Assembly (NCBI GenBank): GCA_918026815.1
Contig: CAKJVC010000178.1
Location: 1-64,000, forward strand
Direction of reading: 5' to 3'
DNA: 64,000 nucleotides
Source: Chalara sp. BL73
Lineage: Eukaryota; Ascomycota; Leotiomycetes; Helotiales
This document shows, piece by piece, positions 1 to 11,836 of the stretch. Positions within the stretch are counted from its first letter, which is position 1; each line of letters opens with the position of its first letter. A program made the translations under genes and the position numbers. The notes under the pieces are model-generated. The model ran no database searches and was not told the DNA's origin. It saw only the letters and a list, made by a program, of their open reading frames with translations.

Positions 1-1
1 C

Positions 2-2133
2 ACGAGTGTCATGGTCAGCGAGCTAGCTGTTAAATTTGGTAGAGATTCCAAGCCTCAACTAGCAATGGTGGTACTATTCCGTGTCGTCACAGGTAAGAAG
101 CCGTCATCCAAGCTGGCTGGAAATACGTGAGTGTAGCTTTGGCTTGAAGATATAGTATACTAATGGAGACTTTTTAGATTGTTCGGATATGGCTAAATTT
201 ATTTGTCAATTCGTTGATACCGCCATTCTTTGCTCCTAACGCCATTGATATTCCAGCTATACCCTTGCAAAGTCCATCGCAGGTTATTGACCGAGGCCAA
301 AAGGCCAGTGATGCCGGCTTGTTCTCAGCATTCACCTCTTACATCTCGAGTTATGCTGCCGATGATCCTCCTGAGCCCTCCGATGAAGAGTTAGAGAGTA
401 CTCTGTGTACGGTGGATTGTGTAAACTCCTGTAGAATGGGGGACGTATTTGCCAACGTGGTGTAAGTCTGATCCATACCCAGGTTGCAGAACTTTTGTTG
501 ATCGCAGTAGTAACATGCCGGTACAATCCTTGAAGCCGCTCATACAAGCCCTGCTCTCCAGGCTGCCAGATGATCCTTCGTCGATCGTGATAACCGTCAA
601 ATCAGAATCGGATCCGCTAGTATCCCCACGAACTGGCCAAAAATTAGTAAACAACGGTCCAATATATGAACCATCCCTGGTGTATATACTTGAACTTTGT
701 ACTGTACTTGCTCTTCGAGACAGCCAGACCATCAATGTCCTCGGTGCAGATGTTGCAGAAGCTTTGCAAAATGTCATGAGGAATGCGCCTAATTACCATC
801 ATATTATGGTAGCGAGGACGATGTACTACATTCTCCACTTGTTACATGCTAGTTACGTAAGTAAAATGATGTTAGAGTCGAACAGAACTAACAAACAAAA
901 GGAACAATCTTTCATTCGAGTACCTGTGGTCCTCCATACTATATCGAGCTTTAAGAAGGATCTATTTGAAAAATCTGCCCCTCTTGTTCTCCAAGGATTG
1001 ACTCGTTGTATCAAGGGTGCGGAACCCCTCCGGAATGAGATCATGACATCTCCTGATTTTTGGGTCATACTACGGAATCTCGCTGGAAACCCGAGGTCTG
1101 CAGCGACTGTTTTTGAGATTCTCGAAGGGATTGTTGCAGCTGATTCCCCTCCTACCATAATGGCAGACAATTATGAGCAGGCAGTCAGTTTATTAAACGA
1201 CTTTGCATCTGCTGGAAGCATTGGCTCCACATTGAAAAGAAATTCAGAGTTGGGTTCAAGAAGAGGGCCGCCACGGAGACAGGATAAGAAAGAAAAGGAT
1301 CCTCAGTAAGTTGCCAGTTCCCGCCCCTTTTATTAACCATACTAATGATCAGTAGACCTAATCCAGCTGTTTCCAGAGGAGTTGAAGCTATAAAGATGAT
1401 TACTCAACTTACTTCTCGTATTCCAGACCTGATGCAACAGTCTCACCTGGAGAGTAAAGAAGCATGGGTCGCTTACTGGTCGCCAATTTTCAGAGCGCTC
1501 ACAACTCAGTGCACAAATCATCGCCGAGAAATTCGTCATCAGGCATTCACCTCCTTACGAGGAACCCTAGTCTCAGACAATCTGACCTCAGGTGACCACG
1601 AAGAGTGGACTGCAATCTTTGGCGAGGTTCTTTTTCCCTTAATAGTGAATCTTCTCAAACCTGAGGTGTACTCTTCTGATAAGGCCGGGATGAGTGAGAC
1701 TAGGGTGCAAGCCGCCACACTTCTCAACAGAACATTCTTGCATCACCTGGCTAGGCTTTCAAAATGGGATGGGATGTTGGATCTCTGGCTCAAAATTCTA
1801 GACATCATGGATCGTCTCATGAATAGCGGTCAAGGTGATAGCCTGGTAAGGTTTCTATATGCCATATTGATATTCTTTACTAACGTGCTATATTAGGAAG
1901 AGGCGGTTCCTGAGAGTCTGAAGAACATTCTTCTAGTGATGTCGAGTAGCGGCTTCCTTGTAGCCCCGAAACAAGATCCTTCCAAAGAGAAGCTTTGGGT
2001 GGAGACGTGGAAAAGGTTAGATAGGTTTCTCCCAGATCTGAGGAAAGAACTTGATTTAGACCCGAAGGAAGAGCCAAATGCGGAGGCAGTAGTAGCAGAG
2101 AAGGAAACACCTTTGACACCAGTCGCCACCTAG
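2..2133 (+). CDS. Gea1/Gea2 (GBF1)-type Arf guanine-nucleotide exchange factor, C-terminal part, 5' end outside window
   Basis: This is the last part of a large Sec7-family exchange factor that activates Arf GTPases on early Golgi membranes. The Sec7 domain itself lies upstream of the window. What remains is the HEAT-like C-terminal region, recognised by conserved stretches such as IWLNLFVNSLIPPFF and YEPSLVYILELCTVLALRD. Exons as read: up to 126, 178-461, 508-856, 902-1305, 1353-1845 and 1897-2133, ending in TAG. Introns are 45-51 nt. The 857-901 intron is a multiple of three without a stop, so its retention would not break the frame. The first exon needs a one-base correction near 92-100: frame 2 is open before it, while only frame 1 after it (ending QAGWKY) joins the next exon. 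The C-terminal tail is Pro/Glu/Lys-rich. The gene ends tail to tail with a decayed relic on the other strand. Confidence 0.88.
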
Positions 2134-2587
2134 ATGTATGATACTATAGGGCTCATTTTGTACAAAAACGATTTTGGATGAGGACCATCAGAATATTTAG
2201 CGTTCTCAAATCATAGCATAGACAGCGGAAATGAGATAATTGTATAGAGGATGCTGCACCCTTCAATAATATCAAAGTTTTTTTCGTACTAAGAGTACAT
2301 CTGGTTAATTGCTAAGGACATTAGCTATGTCCAGACTATAATTTCGACTCAACTATTAAAGGGTCATTCACATATGGACTATATGTGTCACAACGTCTCT
2401 TGGGTTTCTGTCTAATATTTACTATCTATAGCAAAAGCTGAGCCAAAACTGCAACCGAACCGCGGATCTCTGAAGTCAGTATGTCAAATGATGGTTTAGC
2501 CCATCGATCCATCTTCATACTCTTCACCTCATCCACCTCCTCATGATATTTGAGTTGTAGAATGGCTTCTTAGTTGAGGACTTCTAC
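2134..2587. other. 3' flank of the Gea-like gene, no gene seen
   Basis: AT-rich sequence after the stop codon with short open frames only. I see no conserved protein or RNA motif. Confidence 0.5.
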
Positions 2588-3280
2588 CAAATTATAATGC
2601 TACAGAAGCTAGCTTCACCGTTGCAAGTTTGATCTCCCTATCTTCCTGTTCTCCCTTCGCATGAGTAAGATGCTTGAGTTGAATAGTACTACTGATGCGA
2701 CCTCCCTCATCCGTCCCTTCAAGAGCAGTAAGCATAACGTTATCCAAGATTTGTGAGTGGTATCCATACTCAGTTTAGTATATGGTGTCGACCCTTGATG
2801 AACCCTACCTCCCAATTCCTGACTAAAGCAAAATCTCCGAGGTCCTCTATCTCAACCTTGTCATTTTTGGAGACAACTAATAAGATATCTACAGCGAGAG
2901 CTAGACATTGCTTGAAAACACGTTGCCGTTGCCTGTATTGTTCTCCACTAGCCGCGACAGTCTTCATAGGCTGATACGAGCTGCGAAATCAGCGACTAGC
3001 CAATGTAATATTACCCCCTTCGTTCTGTTGTTGTGGGCAAAATAAGAAACTGCCTCGGTAGGCTAGAAAGTCCAATGCTCTCCCAAAGCCAGAACTTTCT
3101 GCATATACTAGTTCATGAAACCAGGGGACCAAGGTTCCTCGTCGACGAGCCCCCACATCGTTCTCGGGCATGGCCTCTGGACCTTGCTTCTATGAAGCCA
3201 AGTGTTTATGCACTTCTACCAGACGAAGACTCCAGAGTGCTGATTATAAGCAGGCCTCAATGGAAAGCGGAATCATGTCT
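2588..3280 (-). pseudogene. decayed protein-coding relic, family not recognised
   Basis: On the minus strand several open stretches with protein-like composition follow each other but lie in different frames or are cut by stops. One stretch (about 3171-2989) holds GTLVPWFHELVYAESSGFG. The next (2967-2770) holds VEIEDLGDFALVRNWEVGF and then RHHILN. Reading then continues in another frame as EYGYHSQILDNVMLTALEG and runs to about 2590. No intron placement I tried joins them cleanly. I infer an inactivated gene with small indels and stop mutations. I cannot name the family. The alternative is chance open reading, but three adjoining stretches with charged, helix-like composition make that less likely. 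Confidence 0.38.
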
Positions 3281-3284
3281 ATAA

Positions 3285-4217
3285 AGGCCATTATGTAGGT
3301 CTTAGGAGTAGTTTCGAAAGGCTGCATCCGTACGAATATACCCCTCCGTTTATTTTATTAGTGTTCTAACCAAGACGCCGCCTAAGATAGTATTGCCAAA
3401 GAGTGAGTTAGAATCAGATAGTCCTATACCATGATCGCATTTAAAAACAAACAAGCTACATTGAGTACATTCAAGAGCTTCAGCAGAAGGCTCAGGTTAT
3501 GTAAAGTATATAATGACACGCGAGCAAACAAATTGATCACTTGAATGTTCATAACACTGTCTCATGTGATATCGTGATAGGAATGCATTATTTAGATGAG
3601 TTAGATGTGATCATTGGACTTATCAAACCCCCCACCCCGGACAAAATTTCAGGGAGGAAAAGTGACACACATCAATCTTGTCCATGGGAAATGTAAGAAT
3701 CCACATTCAGAAAAAGCACAAGGACTCGCCACAATACAAGACAACATCTAGTATCTGCACATTGTCTTCCAGTGTTTATCCTAAATCCAATCTGAGGCTT
3801 AGCGATAGTTGGCTAGTAGAGTTTAGGCTTACTAACGTACGGGGTAGCGGAGGTTCTAATGAAATTGCCTAATTTCGGAAACTAGATGTTGAGCAGTGTA
3901 GAAAGTATTAGCTCCGCCTAGTCTTAATTTCCACCCTTGAGTCAAATGGGAAATTTGTTAGCGAGGGTTAGAGTGCATGTGAGCAGTGTCTTTGATAAGA
4001 ACATATGGAAGTCAGCATGCAGAATAAATCAAGAAACTGATAAAAGTAAGGATCAGGAAGCTAATCAAGTAAGGTACTAAGAGGCTGTAATGCAGAATTT
4101 TCCTTCGAGGGCGACGAAAATATCCCTTGTAGAACCAGATGTTCCTCTACGCAAGGGTATTCTATCAAGGAAATATTCTAACGCTTGGACATTATTATCC
4201 CTTATCAATCCCTTCGA
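3285..4217. other. intergenic, no gene seen
   Basis: Low-complexity AT-rich sequence between the relic and the tap42 stop codon. Only short frames without recognisable motifs are present. Confidence 0.5.
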
Positions 4218-5445
4218 TCAGCCTCTATTCAAGGTATTTCCAGAGCCCTTCGGGTTTGCTTCGACAAACTCGTCCCATTCTCTAGCTTTGTATGTCTCTG
4301 CATCAGCCTTGTCGTAATTATCCTCGTCAGGCTCAGGGCTTAGTCCGCTTGCTGCACCGCCTCCCTCAATAATGCCACCCCGAACACGTTCTTCCTCGAG
4401 ATACTCGTCGATTGTCATGGTCGGCAGATTGTGGCCGGGTCTAAAAACTCCATCCTTCAATGTTTGCCTACTGTCTAGCAACGTGAAGGGTCGTAATGGT
4501 TTCCCTCCTGAGTCCAATATAGGGCCTTTGTGAGCTGCAGATATCTTGGATATATTGTCCAGACGATCGGAGTATCCATCGCCATTCGTAAGGCCAACCC
4601 TTTCTCGGTAGTCATGCTCGAGGGCAGCCGGTCTTGACCCAGGATTTGGGGGCGCCATCGCTAAGACTTCGAGCTCGCGATTCAAGGACTCAAGGGATTG
4701 GAAGGTATTATGTGTGCAGAGAGCGATGTTGGTAAGCTGTAGTTGGCGAACGGCATCATCGTCGTTTTGTAGGTAGGCTGGGTTCTGCTCTAAAAACTTT
4801 AAGGAAAGTCAGCATCTACACAAGTTAGTGGCGGCGCCGAGCTTCACCTCTAGTTTCTTCTTCAGATCTTTCTCTAGTTTGAAATTCGCTATCTTTGCAT
4901 TTCGTCTAGCATTTGGATCTGTGGTTGAGATAGTAGAAAACTTAATCGGCGAATCGATATATGTCTGATACAACTTCTTATCTGCCGCAGAGAGTATCTC
5001 ATAGTGGTCTAACAAGCTTAGGTATTTCTCATATGCTTCTCTCGCCCGTCGTAACACATTCTTCCGATCCGGATGTGAGACTCGAGCAATCAGTTCCGCA
5101 AGACGATAATTGATTAGTAGGTATCTATAATGGCATGTCAGCTCAGGCATGCGTGTCTCGCAGTATTTAGAGGACTTACTGCAGATCCCCAGACGTCAGA
5201 TCCTCGAGCGTCTCGTTAGGACTGAACAAGGACAAGCGATCCGCGAGCTGCAGACAATCTTCATAAGTCGCGATTGCAGAGGCGAGGTTCTGCTGGTAAG
5301 ATGCAGTGTTGGTTTCCCAGGATGAGTCAATATTCTTTCTCCGGCTCTCAGCTGTGTTATATAGCGATTTTATGCTTTGATCAGCCATATTGGTTAGTTC
5401 TGCAGAAGATGTGAAGCTCTGCGATATCGAAATATGCCCCTCCAT
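4218..5445 (-). CDS. tap42: TAP42/alpha4 family regulator of PP2A-like phosphatases
   Basis: Tap42 (mammalian alpha4/IGBP1) binds the catalytic subunits of PP2A and Sit4-type phosphatases in the cytoplasm and links them to TOR signalling. Three exons on the minus strand: 5445-5180, 5124-4848 and 4796-4218, coding for 373 residues, the usual fungal size. The N-terminal half is the helical phosphatase-binding region (for example YLLINYRLAEL and REAYEKYLSLLDHYEIL). The C-terminal half carries the family signature MTIDEYLEEERVRGG and the very conserved end REWDEFVEANPKGSGNTLNRG with one residue to spare. Introns are 55 and 51 nt. The start is the first methionine of the open frame; an internal Met at MADQS is a second candidate. 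The gene is divergent from dcl1 with about 380 bp between the two start codons. Confidence 0.95.
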
Positions 5446-5825
5446 GCTCTGTTATAGAATTACTCCATGCACCCCGAAGGTCCTTCTAGAACTTGTTAAA
5501 CCCTTGAACTGTTAGCGTGAATTTGAGAGTAACTGATAAAACCACACTGGTATATGCTAAAAACAACACTACATCAATATCACTCACGTGATCGCGCGAC
5601 TGCATTTACGACGTGTCTCGCTCGCCCCGCGCTCGCTCCTACATCTGCTAATCTGGGGTCGACGTATCTCAGCTTAACAATCACTCAAGTCAATGTTTTT
5701 CTGGCTGCCGCCTCGATCTCAAAGCTAATGCCTACTTCTAAGGATTGAGTCTCGATGCCTGATAACTCACATTTCCCAAGTACATAATTTTCATTTCAAC
5801 ATTCCATTTCACTTGTTCCTCAACT
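5446..5825. promoter_or_regulatory. shared divergent promoter of tap42 and dcl1, with perfect TCACGTGA palindrome
   Basis: The 380 bp between the two start codons must hold the promoters of both genes. At 5584-5591 there is an exact 8-bp palindrome TCACGTGA, an extended CACGTG box of the type bound by basic helix-loop-helix factors such as Cbf1 in yeast. The stretch just before the dcl1 ATG is rich in T and C, as usual for fungal transcript starts. Whether the box acts on one or both genes is unknown. Confidence 0.45.
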
Positions 5826-8800
5826 ATGTCTTCCGGTTACATACAGCGTTTGGAGGGGCCTACCAATCATTCTACAGGTTTGCTACCAAACGGAAATACT
5901 AACAATAATGCAGCTAGCCTTGAGGGATTTCTTATAGACGAGCCATCTATGAAACAGCAACAACTCAGTGAATCTACCTTTGAAGACTTAAAGTCGCTTG
6001 TTTATCATAAACCTCGCACCAATGCAAACACAAGCCTCTTTACAACACCTCACCAGGCTGCAGAGCCGTTGAGCGGTACTGCATCAAACATATATCCTAG
6101 CTCCAAAATGAGTCAGCTCAATGGCACCAAGCCAGTTTTCATGTCAGGTCAAAGTCCTACAGGTGAGTGTTCTGATTCGATATTGTTTCTTACATGTAAC
6201 CTGCACAGCAAGCTGGCTCATGCCGCTTCAGTGGCTATGTAAATAGTTTGATTCCACATTTGATAAGAATGCCTCCTACCCAAGCTGCACCTGCTAATGA
6301 ATCTGTAGTAGCATCGACTTCCCCTACATTTCAGGCACTCTCAGAAACAGACAAAGCCTTCATTACTCCGCTCAGCAACATTTTGCCATCAGTCAAATCG
6401 CCACATCAGACAACAAGTCAAACAAGCACTGCTCTCGCAACAAGAACTACAGAAGCTGTCATTGCGGATCTAAAACGCACACAAAATGGCTTGCGTGCTA
6501 ACAATTCCAAGCCAATTTGGGGATCCCGAACAACCAAGTCTGATGAAAACAATAATTCCATTGAGAATTGGCGTTTAGTAGTGCAAAATAGTGCTGATGG
6601 CGCTCACTACGGAGGCGAAAATCAGGAGGAATATGATGAAGAAGAAGAGGAGGAGGAGGAGATTGTTGCCGTGACTAAACCAAAAAGGATCTCAGAGCGA
6701 AGGAGACGAAATCTTGCTGTTGCAGATAACTATATTCAAGCGTCCTTACAGCAATCCATAAAGGACGGGATATCTTCCTTCAAGCCTGGGGATGAAGCTA
6801 ATCAACCTGCTCGATGGCTGATCAACCAGAGCGTAAGCCAGCAAATCATCTTAACTCCTCGGGCCTACCAGACAGAGCTCTTTGAGCGGGCCAAGGAGAC
6901 AAATGTTATTGCCGTCCTCGATACAGGATTAGGAAAGACTCTGATAGCAGTTCTCCTCCTTAGGTATATATTTGCACAGGAACTAGAGTATCGCGCCATG
7001 GGCAAACCCAAACGAATATCCTTCTTTTTGGTTGACTCCGTGACTCTATTGTTCCAGCAGCATGCCGTTCTTAAAGCCAATCTTGATCAGCCCATGAACT
7101 TCTTTTGTGGCGATATGGGCTGTGATCTATGGAGCCGTGACAATTGGGAGAAGCATTTTAACGAGAACATGGTCATCGTCTGCACAGCAGAAGTTCTTCG
7201 AAATTGCCTTGCGCGTGCATTCATCAGAATTGATCAGATTAATCTCCTCATATTTGACGAGGCCCACCATGCTAAGAAGGACCACCCTTATGCTAGAATT
7301 ATTATGGACCATTACGCTGTTGCACCACTGCACATCAAACTACCTAGGATCTTTGGAATGACTGCATCGCCCGTGGATGCTAGAACTGATGTTAGGAAGG
7401 CGGCCAAAGAGTTAGAAACCATTTTGCATTCCCAGATAATCACATCTGAGGATGGAACTCTAGGTGGGTATAAGCCTAACTCAAAGCAAGAACATCTAGC
7501 AAGGTATGCCGTTCTCAATCCACCATCCAGGACAAAACTGTACCAGGAAATGCATGAAAGATTTAAGACGAATTCTGTGATGAAGAAGCCTCTTAGCTTC
7601 GCGTTCGAAGCTACTCGAGATCTTGGATTATGGTGCTCTGATCAGGTCTGGCAACTGTGTCTTGACGAGGAAGGAACGAAGAAGCTGCTTGCAAATACTG
7701 AGCGACATTACCATGGCAAGAAAGTCCTCGAGCCTCTTCACGTTCTTGAGAGCCGCAAAGCTCAACTATTAGAAGCGCGAGATATGATTAAGTCGCATAA
7801 GTACGAAGATCCCGACTTTAAGGACGATTCCTTGTATTCTAGCAATCTTTCTTCAAAGGTAGTACTCCTCGTAGGCTATCTGAGAGAACGCTTTGAACGT
7901 CCGACCGACGACAAGGCTATCGTGTTTGTCAAGCAAAGATATACTGCCCGCCTCTTGGCCAGATTATTTTCATTCGGACACATTCGTACTCCCTATCTCA
8001 AGGTTGGTACTTTAGTGGGCACTCGGTCAGGTAGCGCTGGAGATCTCACCACATCCTTCCGGGACCAAGTCATTACCATGATGAACTTTCGGAAGGGAAT
8101 AATCAATTGCATATTCGCTACCTCGGTGGCAGAGGAAGGTCTTGATATACCGGATTGCAATTTGATAATTCGATTTGATCTTTACGCTACATTAATTCAG
8201 TTTATACAGTCCCGTGGTCGTGCGCGTCAAAGAAACTCGAGATATATTCACATGTACGAAACCGGGAATAACGAGCATATGTCAATCATCCGAGAAGTCA
8301 AGCAGAACGAAAAAAGCCTGCAGAAATTTTGTCAAGCTCTTCCGGATGATAGAAAAATCTCCGGTAAGGAAGTCAATATAGATTATTTTCTAGCCAAGGA
8401 AAAGGCAAATCGCACTTACACAGTCCCTGAAACAGGAGCGAAGCTCACTTATAAGATGAGCTTGACTGTGCTTGCAAGTTTTGTAGATTCCCTCCCTCAT
8501 GGACCTGATCAGATGCTGCAAGCTGATTACATCGTGCTACCTCAGAACAAGCAGTTTATTTGTGAGGTAATATTGCCTGAGGCTTCACCAGTCCGAGGGG
8601 CTGTAGGTCGTCCAGCATCTACGAAGGCTGTTGCTAGATGCTCAGCAGCATTTGAGGCATGTTTGTTACTGCGCAGGGGAAATTATATTGATAAGCACCT
8701 GCTTCCTGTGTTCACTAAGCAACTTCCAGCCATGCGCAACGCCCTCCTCGCTGTTGATTCAAAAAAGCGTGAGGCATATAACATGAGAACCAAACCAGAA

Positions 8801-11152
8801 ATGTGGTCAGTCGGTGGTATTCCTGCAGAACTATTTCTTACCGTCTTAAATCTGGAAAGAACAGATTGTCTGGATCGTCCATCCCAGCCACTGGCCTTAT
8901 TGACTAGAACTACTCTACCTCAGCTACCATCATTTGTCCTGCATTTTGGAGGCGGTCGGCACTCTCCCGTGCATATTACTCCACTTGCAAACTCATTAAG
9001 AGTTGATGCGTTGGTATTACGTCAGTTAAACACGTTTACGCTCTGCATATTCGAGGATGTATTCAGCAAAGGATATGAACCGGATGAAGCAAAGATGCCG
9101 TACTTCCTTGCCCCTGTTAAATCTAGAGCAGAAATTAACAAAGATTCTGATCCATTGGAGACAATTGACTGGGAGATCTTAGAAGCTATCGACGACCATC
9201 AGACAAAATGGGGCGATCAGCATTGGGAGAATAAATCATGGAGACATCTCCCGGACGAACTGTTGAAAGATAAGTTCGTGATTGATCCTTTTGATGGATC
9301 TCGAAAGCTATGGACAGTCGGCGTCGATAAAGCTCGTAAGGCACTTGACCCTGTGCCTCCCGAAGCCGCTCCCCGTAAAGGGGCACGGAAGAACAATGAC
9401 AATATCTTGGAGTACAGTTGTAGTCTATGGGCCAAGGCAAGATCTCGGAGAGCTTTTGACGAGAAACAACGCGTTGTTGAAGCTCAACTAATATCTCTGC
9501 GCCGAAATCTTCTTGACCAATTTGATGCTTCCGAAGTTGAGACGCCGCAGACATGCTGGATTGTTTTAGAGCCACTGAAGATCTCACCACTTCCTACCAC
9601 GGTAGTCGCTACGGCTTACTTATTCCCAGCAGTTATCCACCGTGTGGAGTCGTACCTTATCGCTCTCGATGGATGCTCCTTGCTGCATCTGGAAGTTCGT
9701 CCAGATCTAGCATTGGAAGCATTTACGAAGGACTCTGATAATTCTGGAGAGCATGGAGAACAGCAAATTAACTTCCAACGTGGGATGGGCAATAATTATG
9801 AACGATTGGAATTCTTAGGTGATTGCTTTCTGAAGATGGCCACATCTATATCACTCTACGGAACTCGTCCAGAAAACAACGAATATGCTTACCACGTTGA
9901 TCGCATGCTGTTGATTTGCAACAAGAATCTTCGGAACAATGCTGTTAATCTGAAGCTCTACGAGTATATCCGCTCATATGGCTTCAACAGACGAGCCTGG
10001 TACCCAGAAGGTCTAGTTCTCAGAAAGGGAAAGACAGCAAAAGCACCAGACTCTCAAAAGCTAGGTGATAAAACAATTGCCGATGTCTGCGAAGCTTTGA
10101 TCGGCGCTGCTCTTCTTAGCACGCCTGGTATGGACAATGCTGTGAGAGCCGTGACGGAACTTGTGTCCAGTGAAAATCATCAGCTTACTTCTTATTCTGA
10201 ATACTATAAGCTTTATACGATGCCAAAGTATCAGACTTCACCCGCAACGGCAGCGCATCGATGGCTAGCTGATGAGGTGGCAAAGAAGCATGACTACAGC
10301 TTTAAATACCCTCGTCTTCTTCGGTCTGCTTTTATCCATCCATCATATCCTTACTCTTATGAGAAGATTCCTTCTTATCAACGATTGGAATTTCTCGGAG
10401 ACGCGCTGTTCGATATGGTGTGCATCAATTACCTCTTTCACATGTTTCCAGATCGGGACCCTCAATGGTTGACGGAACATAAGATGGCGATGGTATCCAA
10501 TCAATTCCTCGGTGCTTTGTGCGTGAATCTAGACTTTCAACAGCATCTTCTGATCTTTAACTCAATATTCCAGCAGCAAATCGCTGATTATGTTACCGAG
10601 GTCCAAGAGGCACGTCTGCAAGCAGAAGAGGAAGCTATCAGAGCCGGCAAAAGCAAGGATGAGTGCCTTACTGATTATTGGACGGCTTGTCGCCAGCCAC
10701 CAAAATGTCTCCCTGATGTTATTGAAGCATATATCGGTGCCATTTTTGTCGATTCGGAATATGACTATTCGCAAGTTGAGCGGTTCTTCAACCAACATGT
10801 CAAATGGTTCTTCAAGGATATGTCTATCTATGACTCATACGCAAATAAACACCCTACTACGTTCCTAACGAGTTTCCTTCAGGTTAATATGGGATGTGGG
10901 GAGTGGGATCTGGTTTCGAAAGAGATTCCAAGCATCGATGGGAATAAGCCGCAAGTCACGTATCTGGTGATCGTCCATGAACAGGTGGTCGCGAGTCACA
11001 CTGGAGAAAGCGGTCGATATTCAAAGGTCAACGCTGCGAAGAAGGCTGTAGCAATTCTAGAAGGTTTACCTTTGCCAGAGTTTAGAGAGAAATATGGCTG
11101 TGCTTGCCGGCTGGAGATTGAAGAAAGCGATGAGGGGCATGATCAAGTCTAA
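5826..11152 (+). CDS. dcl1: Dicer-like protein 1, ribonuclease III of the RNA interference pathway
   Basis: Cuts double-stranded RNA into small RNAs for silencing. Two exons (5826-6162 and 6213-11152) give 1758 residues, longer than the roughly 1500-1600 usual for fungal DCL1. The acceptor after CACAGCAAG at 6212 keeps the frame; the AG four bases earlier leads to a stop. Order of parts: a poorly conserved, low-complexity N-terminus of over 250 residues with a run of Glu (from base 6638); DExH helicase with Walker motif DTGLGKT (about residue 349) and DEAH (about 461); helicase C domain ending SRGRARQRNSRY; Dicer dimerisation domain; RNase IIIa with NYERLEFLGD (about 1310) and ADVCEALIGA; RNase IIIb with YQRLEFLGD (about 1505) and PDVIEAYIGA; C-terminal dsRNA-binding fold with GRYSKVNAAKKAVAILEG. 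All acidic RNase III motif residues appear intact. A PAZ domain is not obvious, as in many fungal Dicers. Confidence 0.96.
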
Positions 11153-11836
11153 TTGTTGGTTTTATCATGGCATTTGCGATGATTTCTCCTGCTGGCGTCC
11201 CCTTCCACGATGAAATGAAACCTGTCCTATGTGTCTAGAACAGATCTAGGGGCCGGAGTTGGTAGATATCACTTTAGATAGCTTATCGCGATGAATTAAA
11301 GTAGCGATACCTCTTTGAAAGACTTGAGCTTCGACTTTGTAAACAATGATAGTCATTTAAGATTGCGGAGAGCTACAAGATGCATCCCTTATGCCATACA
11401 GTAGAGATTAATAGACTGTTGCGAAAAGGATGTTGATTAAATGACCCAATCGTGCGAATTCAGCTTTAGACGGTTCCTCAAAATAGAAAGCTCTCCACAG
11501 GTTCCCCACAAAAGCTGCCGAGAGACAAGGTCCTTCGGAAAGTGGAGACAGGAAGACAGCTTCAACTTCTCCTAACTTGAATTTATTGAATCGGAATCAT
11601 TATCTATTACAACAGCAAAGACGCGGCAGGTACTTGTACCGATTACACTCGTTTAGAGCCTCGAATCCAACCAGTCTGCAGCCTATCCAATCGTGTGTAG
11701 AAGACCTCCTCGATACAGAGGTTCTTGATTGCCACCTGCAATACGCGTTATTCGTAATATCCTAGCATTGACCAAATATCAAAGCATAGTGCTGCAGAGG
11801 CAGACGGTGCGAGAGGTGTTCGACGAATTTCATATC
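11153..11836. other. intergenic, dcl1 3' flank and Emp70 promoter
   Basis: No gene seen. Short frames only. Confidence 0.5.

Noticed and set aside
9186..9590. 134-codon minus-strand frame inside dcl1
   Set aside because: Shadow of the conserved Dicer reading frame.
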